Notes under the pieces: model-generated | What the model was told of the DNA's origin: nothing | Databases searched by the model: none | The model's input: the letters and a program-made list of their open reading frames with translations, nothing else | Shown: positions 18,969-27,553 of the stretch, in pieces | How positions within the stretch are numbered: the stretch's first letter is position 1 | Layout: each line of letters opens with the position of its first letter | Made by a program: the position numbers and the translations under genes | Source of the DNA: Pseudomonas sp. Au-Pse12 | Lineage (GTDB): Bacteria > Pseudomonadota > Gammaproteobacteria > Pseudomonadales > Pseudomonadaceae | DNA length: 64,000 bases | NCBI RefSeq assembly: GCF_021341665.1 | Contig: NZ_JAJTTH010000001.1 | Span: forward strand, 868,001 to 932,000 | Reading direction: 5' to 3'

Positions 18969-20303
18969 GTGAGCGAACCAAGCCGTTTCTGGCACCCCAT
19001 GCTGCACCCCAACGAAATGAAACAACGCGAGCCGATCCGCATCGTCCGTGGCGACGGCTGCTATGTGTATGACGACAAGGGCCACCAGCTGGTGGATGGC
19101 GTTGCCGGGTTGTGGAACGTCAACGTCGGCCACAACCGCAAGGAAGTGAAGGCCGCGATCACCGCGCAGCTCGATGAACTGGAGTACTTCCAACTGTTCG
19201 ACGGGGTCAGCCACCCTCGCGCCGAGGAACTGTCGCGGGTGCTGATGAACCTGCTGGAACCCGAGGACATGCGCCGGGTGTCCTTCAGTTCCGGCGGTTC
19301 GGACGCCATCGAAAGCGCCCTGAAGCTGGCCCGCCAGTACTGGAAGCTCGAAGGCCAGGCCGACCGCACCAAGTTCATCTCGCTGCGCCAGGGCTATCAC
19401 GGCACCCATTTCGGTGGCGCCTCGGTCAACGGCAACACGGTGTTCCGCCGCAACTACGAGCCACTGCTGCCCGGCTGCTACCACATCGATACGCCCTGGC
19501 TGTACCGCAACCCCTACAGCCAGGACCCGGAAGAGCTGGGCAAGATCTGCGCCGACCTGCTGGAACGGGAGATCCAGTTCCAGAGCCCGGACACCGTCGC
19601 CGCGTTCATCGCCGAGCCGATCCAGGGCGCCGGCGGCGTGATCGTGCCGCCCGCCAACTACTGGCCACTGATCCGCGAAGTCTGCGACAAGTACGGTGTG
19701 TTGCTGATCGCCGACGAAGTGGTCACCGGCTTCGGCCGCAGCGGCTCGATGTTCGGCAGCCGCCTGTGGGGCGTCAAACCCGACATCATGTGCCTGGCCA
19801 AGGGCATCACTTCGGGCTACATCCCCCTGGGCGCCACCGTGGTCAACCGGCGCATCGAGGAAGCGTTCGAGAAGAACGCCAACTTCACCGGGGCGATCAT
19901 GCACGGCTACACCTACTCCGGGCACCCGGTGGCCTGCGCCGCCGCCCTGGCCTGCCTGGACATCGTGGTCAAGGAAGACCTGCCGGCCAACGCGGCGAAA
20001 ATGGGCGCCTACATGCTCGACAAGCTGACGCCCTTCGTCGAACGCTTCGACACCGTCGGCGAGGTGCGCGGCCAGGGCCTGATGCTGGCCCTGGACCTGG
20101 TGGCGGACAAGACCACCCGCGAACCCATCGACCCCATGAGCGGCTACGCCAACCAGGTGGCGCAGATCGCCCGGGATAACGGGGTCATGGTGCGCCCGGT
20201 GGGCACCAAGATCATTCTCTCGCCGCCGCTGGTGATCCAGCAGGCACAGGCCGACGCCATCGTCGCGGCCCTGGCCGAGGGGCTGAGCAAGGCCCGCCGC
20301 TAA
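18969..20303 (+). CDS. Class III PLP-dependent omega-aminotransferase
   Basis: 444 aa from GTG 18969, chosen because AGGAG lies 7 nt upstream; the upstream open frame is intergenic. The fold-type I signature is complete: FSSGGSDAIESALKLARQYW for cofactor binding, LIADEVVTGFGRSG, and the Schiff-base lysine Lys278 in CLAKGITSGYIPLGA. The opening FWHPMLHPNEM and DGVAGLWNVNVGH are typical of aminotransferases acting on diamines, beta-alanine, taurine or aromatic amines with pyruvate. With the divergent aldehyde dehydrogenase it can convert a primary amine to an acid through the aldehyde. Specific donor unknown. Confidence 0.9.
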   Translation: MSEPSRFWHPMLHPNEMKQREPIRIVRGDGCYVYDDKGHQLVDGVAGLWNVNVGHNRKEVKAAITAQLDELEYFQLFDGVSHPRAEELSRVLMNLLEPEDMRRVSFSSGGSDAIESALKLARQYWKLEGQADRTKFISLRQGYHGTHFGGASVNGNTVFRRNYEPLLPGCYHIDTPWLYRNPYSQDPEELGKICADLLEREIQFQSPDTVAAFIAEPIQGAGGVIVPPANYWPLIREVCDKYGVLLIADEVVTGFGRSGSMFGSRLWGVKPDIMCLAKGITSGYIPLGATVVNRRIEEAFEKNANFTGAIMHGYTYSGHPVACAAALACLDIVVKEDLPANAAKMGAYMLDKLTPFVERFDTVGEVRGQGLMLALDLVADKTTREPIDPMSGYANQVAQIARDNGVMVRPVGTKIILSPPLVIQQAQADAIVAALAEGLSKARR

Positions 20304-20314
20304 CCTGCATCGCA

Positions 20315-20345
20315 GGCTGCGATTGCCGCGGTGGCAATCGCAGCC
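20315..20345 (+). terminator. Perfect 13-bp hairpin after the aminotransferase gene
   Basis: GGCTGCGATTGCC and GGCAATCGCAGCC flank a 5-nt loop, 11 nt after the stop codon. The stem is strong but no T-run follows, so it may be a REP-like hairpin that blocks 3' decay or a Rho-assisted terminator. Confidence 0.55.
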
Positions 20346-20430
20346 GATGGTGCCCGGATACGTGCCCGGCGCGCCCGATGGCTTGTGACTCAGGCCGCCC
20401 GCGTCACGGCCCCGATAAACCCAGGTCGTT

Positions 20431-20490
20431 GCGCCCCTTTCACCGCGCCGGCGCACCTTTCCCCACGCCAGCGCACCTTTTCACCGTGCC
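20431..20490 (+). repeat. Three tandem 20-bp imperfect repeats upstream of a LuxR-type gene
   Basis: Units begin at 20431, 20451 and 20471. Each starts GCG(C/A)CCTTT and continues CACCGCGCC or a near variant. They end 31 bp before the start codon of the LuxR-type gene at 20521. The 20-bp period is about two helical turns, so copies would face the same side of the DNA, as expected for a cooperative binding site. Confidence 0.75.
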
Positions 20491-20520
20491 AGAGCCCAAT
20501 GGGCAGCCAGGAGCCATCCG

Positions 20521-21195
20521 ATGAACGCGCCCGTCTCTCTACCCGGCCCCCATGAACTGGGCCAGCGCTGCATCGCCGCTTTCACCCGGGTAGTCCCCGC
20601 CACCCTTTGCGCCTTCTACCGCATTGATCGACAGCTGCAGGCCAGGGATTTTTCGCTGTACCGCATGCCCGAACAGATGCACCAGGCCTACCTGCAACAC
20701 TTCCGTCACTACGACCCCCTGCAACCGCGCCTCTGTGCCGCCGCCGGGCGCCCGGTGCTGTCGCTGCGCATGGGCATGGCCCACCAGGGCCACCACGAGA
20801 GCGAGGTCTACCAGGGGTTCCTGCGGCGCCACGGGGTGCTGGACGTGGTGGAAATCCTCGCCCGCGATGGCGAGCAGCCGATTGCCGGCCTGTCGCTGCT
20901 GCGCGACGCCGGGCTGGGCCCTTTCAGCGTGGAGGAACTGGGCACCCTGCATGCCCTGCAAGGGCTGCTGGAAATCGCCGCGCTGGCGCCCTGCTGCCAA
21001 ATCGACGAGCGCCTGTCGGGCCTGACGCCCCGGGAGCGGGAGATCGCCTGGCTGCTGCGCGACGGCGCGGACAACAAGACCATTGCCCGACGCCTGGACC
21101 TGGGCCTGCCCACGGTCAAGACCCACCTGATCAACCTGTTTCGCAAGGCCGGCGTCGGCAATCGCAGCGAACTGGTCAGGGCGCTGTTCCTGTAA
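20521..21195 (+). CDS. LuxR-family transcriptional regulator
   Basis: A 224-aa protein; AGGAG 7 nt upstream supports ATG 20521. The N-terminal ~150 residues form a GAF/PAS-sized sensor of unknown ligand (FTRVVPATLCAFYRIDRQLQ, GMAHQGHHESEVYQGFLRRHG). The C-terminus carries a LuxR HTH (LSGLTPREREIAWLLRDGADNK followed by LDLGLPTVKTHLINLFRKAGV). It heads a same-strand run with a MoaF-family protein, a class III PLP enzyme and an SDR, which it probably regulates. The 20-bp tandem repeats directly upstream may be its own sites. Confidence 0.85.
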   Translation: MNAPVSLPGPHELGQRCIAAFTRVVPATLCAFYRIDRQLQARDFSLYRMPEQMHQAYLQHFRHYDPLQPRLCAAAGRPVLSLRMGMAHQGHHESEVYQGFLRRHGVLDVVEILARDGEQPIAGLSLLRDAGLGPFSVEELGTLHALQGLLEIAALAPCCQIDERLSGLTPREREIAWLLRDGADNKTIARRLDLGLPTVKTHLINLFRKAGVGNRSELVRALFL

Positions 21196-21282
21196 ACCTT
21201 GGGCCCATCAACCATAAGGTTGATGGGCAACCCGGGGGCGGCGGCCGAACATGCAACTCTCCTTGCAGCCAAGAGCCTTGCC

Positions 21283-22098
21283 ATGAACCCGCAACCCGAA
21301 TGGATCACCGTCGGTGCCCTCGCCGACGGCTTCGCCGAAGACAACCACATACTCCCAGCCGTGAACGACCTGGCGGGTCGCTGCCTGACCCTGCACTTCG
21401 ACAACCACTGGCAGATCGAACACCACTTCAGCGCCCATACCCTGCGCTGGAACAATGTCGGGGAAGCGTCCGACAGCGAATTGCCCTACCGTGCCACCTG
21501 CCTGCGCCACGGCATCTACCTGGTGGATTTCCTCAAGCAGGAACAGGGCCAGACGCACTCGGTGAGCCTGATCCTCGACCTTGAGCAGCAGTGTTTCACC
21601 GCCGTCATCGGGCAGATGCCCAGCCAGGCCGAATGCAGCGTCGACCTGTTCAGCCGGGCCCTGGCCGGTGGCGAGCTGACCTCGGTCAAGGCCCAGTTCC
21701 TCCACGGCGCCATCGACACCCCGCTCACCGCCCGCACGCCCCGCCATGAACCGACCGATGAACTGCTGGGCCTGCGCAACCAGTACGTCTACAGCGCCAG
21801 CGAGGCTTACGAGCACCTCTACCTGAACGCCCACTTCTATAGCTGGCAATGCCTGCGGGGCGTCGAGCAAGGGCTGGCGGATACCGATCGCTGCCATTAC
21901 TACAAGATCGCCGAGCAGCTGTACCTGTTCGTCTGGCGGGAAAAGATCGTCCCGACCCTGGGCCTGGTGCTGATCGACCTCAAGGCCGGGCGCAGCGACG
22001 GCAAGATCTTCGGCTACCAGGGCGCCGACTTCAGCAGCGCCGCCAACTTCCCGGTGGGTGCGCTGGCCGAGGTGCTCAATCGCACCCTGCACCGCTGA
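21283..22098 (+). CDS. MoaF-family protein
   Basis: 271 aa from ATG 21283 (MNPQPEWITVGALADGF). Two lipocalin-like halves are apparent: an N-terminal part (GRCLTLHFDN, LRWNNVGEASDS, YRATCLRHGIYLVDF) and a C-terminal part with parallel phrases (YEHLYLNAHFYSWQCLRG, HYYKIAEQLYLFVWREKIVPTLGLVLIDL). This is the layout of MoaF, named from the Klebsiella moaEF operon linked to tyramine metabolism; biochemical function is not established. No signal peptide. The neighbours are catabolic enzymes rather than molybdopterin genes, so a role in binding an amine-derived intermediate is more likely than cofactor synthesis. That role is inferred. Confidence 0.75.
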   Translation: MNPQPEWITVGALADGFAEDNHILPAVNDLAGRCLTLHFDNHWQIEHHFSAHTLRWNNVGEASDSELPYRATCLRHGIYLVDFLKQEQGQTHSVSLILDLEQQCFTAVIGQMPSQAECSVDLFSRALAGGELTSVKAQFLHGAIDTPLTARTPRHEPTDELLGLRNQYVYSASEAYEHLYLNAHFYSWQCLRGVEQGLADTDRCHYYKIAEQLYLFVWREKIVPTLGLVLIDLKAGRSDGKIFGYQGADFSSAANFPVGALAEVLNRTLHR

Positions 22099-22171
22099 TT
22101 CCAGCCATTGACCGCAGACCGCCAGCCCAGGCCAGTACCTGGACCGGCCCTACACCCCACAGGACATTTCC

Positions 22172-23554
22172 ATGACCCTAGGCCTCGACCTGCAACGCGT
22201 CGCCCGCTGTTACCAGTCCGAACTGCAGCTGTTTGCCGAACAACACCCGCGCTCCGGCGCCTTCTACCAGGAAAACCTCCAGCACTGGCTGTACGGCGCG
22301 CCCCTGCACTGGATGCAGCAATGGCCGGGGGCCTACCCGATCATGGTGGCCGATGCCCAGGGGGCAACGCTCACCGATTGCGACGGCCATCACTACGCGG
22401 ACTTCGCCCTGGGCGACACGGGCGCCATGTTCGGCCATGCCCAGCCGGCGGTTGCTGCCGCGATTGCCGAACAGGCGCGGCATGGCTCGACCCTGATGCT
22501 GCCCACTGCCGACAGCCTGTGGGTCGGCAAGGAACTGACCCGGCGCTTTGGCCTGCCCTACTGGCAGGTCACCACCTCGGCCACCGACGCCAACCGTTTT
22601 GTCCTGCGCCTGTGCCGGATGATCACCGGGCGGCAGAAGGTCCTGGTGTTCAACTGCAACTACCACGGCAGCGTCGACGAGTCCCAGGTGGAGTTCGACG
22701 CCCAGGGCCAGATGGTTCCCCGGGACGGCGTGCACGCCAACGGCCTGCAGCACCAGGCCACCACCCGGCTGGTGGAGTTCAATGACCTGCCGGCCCTGGA
22801 AGCGGCCCTGGCCCACGGCGATGTGGCCGCTGTACTCAGCGAACCCTTCATGACCAACGTCGGCATGGTGCCGCCGGCCCCGGGCTTTCATGACGGCCTG
22901 CGGGCGCTGACCCGGCGCTTCGACGTGCCGTTGATCATCGACGAAACCCATACCCTGTCCTGCGGCCCTGGCGGCTACTGTGGCGAGCACGGGTTGCAGG
23001 CGGACTTCTTCGTCCTCGGCAAATCCATCGCCGGCGGCATTCCGACGGCGGTCTGGGGCGCCAGCCAGGCCATGGCCGAGCGGATCTGGCAGGTACTGCC
23101 GCATTTCCAGCCGGGCCAGGCGATCAACCACTTCGGCTTCGGCGGCACCCTGGCCGGCAATGCCCTGCAGATGGCCGCCATGCGCGCCACCTTCAGCGAA
23201 GTGATGAACGAAGCCAACTACGCCCACATGTTTCGCCTGGCCGAGCGCCTGCGGGCCGGGGTCGAAGCGATCATCGAAAAGCATCGCCTGCCCTGGCACG
23301 TGACCCGCATCGGCGCCCGGGTCGAATACCTGTTCATGCAGCAGCCCCCGCGCAACGGCGGTGAGGCCCACCATGCCCGCCATGGGCTGATCGAGGCCTA
23401 CCTGCACCTGTATCTGCTCAATCGCGGGGTGCTGCTGACGCCGTTCCACAACATGGCGCTGTTGTGCCCGAGCGCCAACGAAGAACAGGTCGACCTGCAC
23501 AACCGCCTGCTGGACCAGTGCCTGAGCCAGGTCCTGCCAGGAGCCCGCGCATGA
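22172..23554 (+). CDS. Class III PLP-dependent aminotransferase (glutamate-1-semialdehyde aminomutase-like)
   Basis: 460 aa; AGGA 7 nt upstream supports the ATG. The Schiff-base lysine is Lys284 in FVLGKSIAGGIPTAVWG, and LIIDETHTLSCGPGG carries the PLP-ring Asp. FALGDTGAMFGHAQPAV and FNCNYHGSVDE resemble the HemL-like subgroup rather than the omega-aminotransferase upstream. Its long N-terminal helix region (RSGAFYQENLQHWLYGAPLHWMQQWPG) is typical of this uncharacterised subgroup. It overlaps the SDR gene by 4 nt, so the two act in one pathway. It is not likely to be the haem-pathway HemL. Substrate unknown. Confidence 0.85.
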   Translation: MTLGLDLQRVARCYQSELQLFAEQHPRSGAFYQENLQHWLYGAPLHWMQQWPGAYPIMVADAQGATLTDCDGHHYADFALGDTGAMFGHAQPAVAAAIAEQARHGSTLMLPTADSLWVGKELTRRFGLPYWQVTTSATDANRFVLRLCRMITGRQKVLVFNCNYHGSVDESQVEFDAQGQMVPRDGVHANGLQHQATTRLVEFNDLPALEAALAHGDVAAVLSEPFMTNVGMVPPAPGFHDGLRALTRRFDVPLIIDETHTLSCGPGGYCGEHGLQADFFVLGKSIAGGIPTAVWGASQAMAERIWQVLPHFQPGQAINHFGFGGTLAGNALQMAAMRATFSEVMNEANYAHMFRLAERLRAGVEAIIEKHRLPWHVTRIGARVEYLFMQQPPRNGGEAHHARHGLIEAYLHLYLLNRGVLLTPFHNMALLCPSANEEQVDLHNRLLDQCLSQVLPGARA

Positions 23555-24312
23555 ACCAGGACCTGCACGGGCGCATCGCCCTGGTCACGGGTTCCGGCCA
23601 GGGCATAGGCCGGGCGATCGCCCAATTGTTCGCCGCCCAGGGGGCCAGGGTCATGCTCGCCACCCGCAGCCTTGCCTCGGGAACTGAAACCCAGCGCCTG
23701 ATTCGCCAGGCCGGAGGAACCGCCGAGTTGCTCTGCGTGGACCTGGCAACCCGGGCCGCGGCCGAACAGGCGGTGGCGGCAACCCTGGAGGCGTTCGGCG
23801 GACTGGACCTGCTGCTGCACAACGCCGGGATCTTTCCCATGCAGAAGCTGGCCGAACTGGAGGAGCAGACCCTGGACAGCACCCTGGCGGTCAACCTGAA
23901 AAGCTGCTTCTGGCTGACCCGGGCGGCGCTGCCAGCGCTGCGCCAGGCACCGCAGCCGAGGATCGTCGTCACCTCATCGGTCACCGGCCCGCGCACGGCG
24001 ATTCCCGGGCTCGCCCACTACGCGGCGTCCAAGGCCGGGGTCAATGGCTTTATCCGCGCGGCGGCGCTGGAGCTGGCGGAATACGGGATCACCGTCAACG
24101 GTGTCGAACCGGGGCTGATCGCCACCCAGGCCATGGGCAACCTGGGCGACGCCGCGACACTGGCCGCGCACATTCCCCTGAAACGCCTGGGCACGGCCGA
24201 GGATATCGCCTGGGCCATGCTGTTCCTGGCGTCGCCACAAGCGGGCTACATCACCGGGCAGACCCTAGTGGTGGACGGTGGCGCCCTGCTTGCGGAAAAC
24301 AGCCAATTGTAG
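23551..24312 (+). CDS. Short-chain dehydrogenase/reductase (SDR)
   Basis: 253 aa from ATG 23551, overlapping the aminotransferase stop (ATGA). The cofactor motif GSGQGIGRAI, the NAG motif (LLHNAGIF) and the catalytic Ser-Tyr-Lys set (VVTSSVTG ... HYAASKAGV) are present, as is the classical C-terminal GQTLVVDGGALL. It would interconvert an alcohol and a carbonyl using NAD(P). Coupled translation with the PLP enzyme suggests it acts on that enzyme's product or substrate. Confidence 0.88.
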   Translation: MNQDLHGRIALVTGSGQGIGRAIAQLFAAQGARVMLATRSLASGTETQRLIRQAGGTAELLCVDLATRAAAEQAVAATLEAFGGLDLLLHNAGIFPMQKLAELEEQTLDSTLAVNLKSCFWLTRAALPALRQAPQPRIVVTSSVTGPRTAIPGLAHYAASKAGVNGFIRAAALELAEYGITVNGVEPGLIATQAMGNLGDAATLAAHIPLKRLGTAEDIAWAMLFLASPQAGYITGQTLVVDGGALLAENSQL

Positions 24313-24344
24313 AAACGCACCGGGCAGGCTTTGGAGGCCCGTTC

Positions 24345-24358
24345 GCCGGCAAGCCGGC
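24345..24358. repeat. REP-like palindrome
   Basis: GCCGGCaaGCCGGC followed by tcctgc, within gttcgccggcaagccggctc, is the usual Pseudomonas REP core. It lies in the gap after the SDR gene and probably marks the operon end. Confidence 0.65.
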
Positions 24359-24479
24359 TCCTGCCGGGCGGGGGCGCTCCCGCTGCCGGGTCTCGGCTAC
24401 CCTTGTCCGCTGCGGTCACAGGAACCAAGGCTGCCGTTGGCCGATAGGCATGTACCGCCCCTGACCCAGGAACCCGAAC

Positions 24480-25433
24480 ATGGCTGTAGAGATAGCGGTA
24501 ATCGATGATTGGCAGGACGTAGCGCAGGACGTGGTGGACTGGTCGGTGCTCGACAGCATCGGCAGGCTCAGTTTTCTCCACGACTACCCGGCCGACCCCG
24601 CCACCCTGGCCCAGCGCCTGCAACCCTTTCAGGTGATCTGCGTGATGCGCGAGCGCACGCTGTTCGATGAATCCCTGCTGCGCAGCCTGCCGCGGCTCAA
24701 GCTGCTGCTGACCGGCGGCATGCGCAACGCGGCCATCGACCTCAAGGCCGCCAGCGCCCTGGGGATCCAGGTGTGTGGCACCGACAGCTACAAGCACGCT
24801 GCGCCGGAACTGACCTGGGCCCTGCTCATGGCCCTGAGTCGCAACCTGCTGGCCGAAGCCAATGCCTTGCGCGCCGGCGGCTGGCAACAGGGCCTGGGAG
24901 GCGACCTGCACGGCAAGACCCTGGGCATTCTCGGCCTGGGCAGTATCGGCCAGCGGGTGGCGCAGTTCGGCCAGGTGTTCGGCATGCGGGTGATTGCCTG
25001 GAGCGAAAACCTCACGGCTGAACGCGCGGCCGCGGCCGGGGTGGTTCATGTCGGCAAGCGCGAACTGTTCGAACAGGCCGATGTGCTCTCGGTGCATCTG
25101 GTGCTCAGCGACCGCAGCCGTGGCCTGGTGGACGCTCAGGCGCTGGCCTGGATGCGGCCCGGCGCGCTGCTGGTGAACACCGCCCGCGGACCGATTGTCG
25201 ATGAGGCCGCCCTGATCGCTGCCCTGGAACAGGGCCGGCTGGCGGGGGCGGCGCTGGATGTATTCGCCGAGGAACCGTTGCCCGGCGACCATCCTTTCCG
25301 GCGCTTGCCCAATGTTCTGGCCACACCTCATGTCGGTTATGTCAGCCGGCAGAACTACCGGCAGTTCTTTGCCCAGATGATCGAAGACCTGCAAGCCTGG
25401 CACGCCGGCCAGCCGATCCGGCTGCTCAACTGA
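24480..25433 (+). CDS. D-2-hydroxyacid dehydrogenase family protein
   Basis: 317 aa; AGGA 8 nt upstream supports the ATG. The Rossmann motif GLGSIGQRVAQFG, the catalytic Arg in NTARGPIVDEAAL, the Glu in DVFAEEPLPGDHP and the His in ATPHVGYVS are all present. The family reduces 2-keto acids or oxidises D-2-hydroxyacids with NAD(P)H; SerA-, GhrA- and formate-dehydrogenase-like members cannot be separated by eye. It stands alone, after a REP element and before the glycogen locus, so its link to the amine cluster is uncertain. Confidence 0.88.
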   Translation: MAVEIAVIDDWQDVAQDVVDWSVLDSIGRLSFLHDYPADPATLAQRLQPFQVICVMRERTLFDESLLRSLPRLKLLLTGGMRNAAIDLKAASALGIQVCGTDSYKHAAPELTWALLMALSRNLLAEANALRAGGWQQGLGGDLHGKTLGILGLGSIGQRVAQFGQVFGMRVIAWSENLTAERAAAAGVVHVGKRELFEQADVLSVHLVLSDRSRGLVDAQALAWMRPGALLVNTARGPIVDEAALIAALEQGRLAGAALDVFAEEPLPGDHPFRRLPNVLATPHVGYVSRQNYRQFFAQMIEDLQAWHAGQPIRLLN

Positions 25434-25699
25434 GCCTGGGATCGATACGAACCTGCACGACGGCAAGCCTGCGAAAAGGCCCGCAAGACCTTGCCTGGCG
25501 ATCACCCGTCCACACAGGCACTGCCCGTTCTTCGGGCAGGAGCGCACCAGAACGGCCCCCGCCTCCGGCCCCGCTCACCCTTTTCGCGCTCGGGCGGCAA
25601 CGGCCGCGCGCTCGGGCGGTGCACGCCCGACCTTTCGTCGGGACGAATCGGCCGGCCACAGCAGCCAACCCAGGAAACCTCCAGCTCGCCCGGCACCGC

Positions 25700-25717
25700 T
25701 CTAGGTTCTGTCCTAGA
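25700..25717. promoter_or_regulatory. 18-bp palindrome, first of a pair
   Basis: TCTAGG and CCTAGA are perfect inverted arms around 6 nt (TTCTGT). It lies 255 bp before the glgA start. Its symmetry suits a dimeric repressor or activator; identity unknown. Confidence 0.5.
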
Positions 25718-25730
25718 CTGAGTTTCGCAC

Positions 25731-25748
25731 TGTGACCGGGCAGTCACA
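25731..25748. promoter_or_regulatory. 18-bp palindrome, second of a pair (CRP-like half sites, wrong spacing)
   Basis: TGTGAC and GTCACA flank 6 nt. The TGTGA/TCACA halves resemble CRP/Vfr sites but are 8 rather than 6 nt apart. Its centre is 31 bp from that of the preceding palindrome, about three helical turns. Confidence 0.5.
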
Positions 25749-25971
25749 TCCGCATTGAAAAAGTCGAAACTTTTCGCTTCGGCCCAAGGTCAGGTGAAAG
25801 GTAGGGGCGCTGCCACTGGTGCATTCCTTGCAGCGGCCACTTCACCCTTTCTGCTTCAGCGCTTGAGCAGCTCAGGCTGATCGACGCATGGCGCGCTTGC
25901 GCCCGGCCGCAGGAATTGGCCGCACGTGGCGCTAGAAACACCAGAACAGATCAATAAGACGGGAGAGACCT

Positions 25972-27540
25972 ATGATCAGCGCCGTATTGGACACTCAGGG
26001 AGAGCATCCTCAACAGCAGGCGGGTGACCGCGCCGCCCCTTCGGTTCCGGTCCCTGGGAGCAAGACGGTGCTGCCGCTGGCCCGGACCCACCCCAACCGC
26101 AAGCGGGTGCTGTTCGTCACCTCGGAAATAGCTGATCTGGTGAAGACCGGCGGCCTTGGCGATGTCTCCGCCGCCCTGCCCCGGGCCATGGCCCACCTGC
26201 ACGATGTGCGGGTGCTGATTCCCGGCTATCCCCAGGTGCTGCACAGCGAAAACCCGATCCACATCATCGGTGAGCTGGGCGGCCATGCGGCGCTGCCGGC
26301 CTGCAAGATCGGGCGCATGGACATGCCCGACGGCCTGGTGATCTACGTGCTGATCTGCCCGGAACTCTACGAGCGCGAAGGCACGCCCTACGGCGCCAAC
26401 AACGGCCGCGACTGGCCCGACAACCACATTCGCTTCGCCCGCCTGGGGCTGGCCGCCGCGGATATCGCCGCCAACCTGGCGCAGATCCACTGGTGCCCCG
26501 ACCTGGTGCACGCCCATGACTGGCCCGCCGGGCTGGCCCCGGCCTACATGCACTGGCGCGGGCAGCGCACCCCGACCCTGTTCACCATCCATAACCTGGC
26601 CTACCAGGGCGTGGTCAGCCTGGCCTCGTGCCCGGAACTGGGCATCCCCGAGCACGCGTTGCAACAGGAAGGCATGGAGTTCTACGGCAAACTCTCGTTC
26701 CTCAAGGCCGGCATGGCCTACGCCAGCCACATCACCACGGTCAGCGCCACCTACGCCCAGGAGATCACCACCCCGGCCTTCGGTTGCGGGCTGGACGGTT
26801 TCCTCGCCAGCAAGACCCAGCAGGGCCTGCTCAGCGGCATCCCCAACGGCATCGACGAGAGCTGGGACGCCGCCACCGACACGCACCTCATGCACCCCTT
26901 CAGCATCGGCGACTGGGACGGCAAGGCGGCCAACGCCGCCCATGTGCGGCAGATGTTCGGCCTTGACGCCAGTAGCGGCCCGTTGTTCGCCGTGGTCTCG
27001 CGGCTGGTTTACCAGAAGGGCCTGGACCTGACGGAAGCGGTGGCTGAGTTCATCGTGCAAGCAGGTGGCCAGATCGCCATCATCGGCCGCGGCGAGCCGG
27101 AAGAAGAACAGTCCATGCGCGCCCTGGCCCGGCGCTTTCCCGGCCGCATCGGGGTGCATATCGGCTTCAACGAAACCGACGCCCGGCGCATGTTCGCCGG
27201 CAGCGATTTCCTGCTCATGCCCTCGCGCTACGAGCCTTGCGGCCTGAGCCAGATGTACGCCCAGCGCTTCGGCTCGCTGCCGGTGGCGCGCAACACCGGC
27301 GGCCTGGCGGACACCATCGAGAATGGCGTCACCGGCTTTCTGTTCGACGAGTCCACCGTGGCCAGTTACCAGCAGGCCCTGACCCGGGCCTTCAAGGTGT
27401 TTGCCTACCCCGCGCTGCTCAATGCCATGCGCTGCCGGGCCATGGCGGCGCCCTTCAACTGGTGCAAGGCGGTGGAACCCTACGCCGAACTCTACGAACG
27501 ACTGGTGGCCAAGGCCCTGGGGCAGGTCGCCAGACAGTAA
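25972..27540 (+). CDS. glgA: Glycogen synthase
   Basis: 522-aa GT5 glucosyltransferase. The N-terminal nucleotide-sugar loop VKTGGLGDVSAALPRAM and the C-terminal GT-B motif PSRYEPCGLSQMYAQRFGS ... RNTGGLADTI are intact. About 42 residues precede the usual start of the fold (NRKRVLFVTSEIADL), a slightly longer N-terminus than E. coli GlgA (477 aa). GGGAGAG lies 4 nt upstream of the ATG. It is the first gene of the operon and is followed 13 nt later by treZ. No ADP-glucose pyrophosphorylase (glgC) is nearby, so its sugar-nucleotide supply is unclear; in related pseudomonads GlgA works alongside the GlgE route. Confidence 0.95.
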   Translation: MISAVLDTQGEHPQQQAGDRAAPSVPVPGSKTVLPLARTHPNRKRVLFVTSEIADLVKTGGLGDVSAALPRAMAHLHDVRVLIPGYPQVLHSENPIHIIGELGGHAALPACKIGRMDMPDGLVIYVLICPELYEREGTPYGANNGRDWPDNHIRFARLGLAAADIAANLAQIHWCPDLVHAHDWPAGLAPAYMHWRGQRTPTLFTIHNLAYQGVVSLASCPELGIPEHALQQEGMEFYGKLSFLKAGMAYASHITTVSATYAQEITTPAFGCGLDGFLASKTQQGLLSGIPNGIDESWDAATDTHLMHPFSIGDWDGKAANAAHVRQMFGLDASSGPLFAVVSRLVYQKGLDLTEAVAEFIVQAGGQIAIIGRGEPEEEQSMRALARRFPGRIGVHIGFNETDARRMFAGSDFLLMPSRYEPCGLSQMYAQRFGSLPVARNTGGLADTIENGVTGFLFDESTVASYQQALTRAFKVFAYPALLNAMRCRAMAAPFNWCKAVEPYAELYERLVAKALGQVARQ

Positions 27541-27553
27541 GAGGCCCGGACAG

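Larger units (their letters stand above)
25434..25971. promoter_or_regulatory. 538-bp upstream region of the glgA-treZ-malQ-treY operon
   Basis: No supportable gene was seen. It contains two short palindromes at 25700-25748 and ends in GGGAGAG 4 nt before glgA. A promoter is expected here, but no sigma consensus could be assigned with confidence. Confidence 0.5.

Noticed and set aside
21283..22098. A role for the MoaF protein in molybdenum cofactor synthesis
   Set aside because: No moa/mob/moe genes are nearby; the name reflects operon history rather than a shown reaction.
22172..23554. Assignment of the class III PLP enzyme as HemL (haem pathway)
   Set aside because: The context is catabolic and the sequence has a long, atypical N-terminal region; similarity to HemL is only at the superfamily level.
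25744..25941. A 65-aa minus-strand ORF upstream of glgA
   Set aside because: No ribosome site, no recognisable family and it overlaps the likely promoter region.
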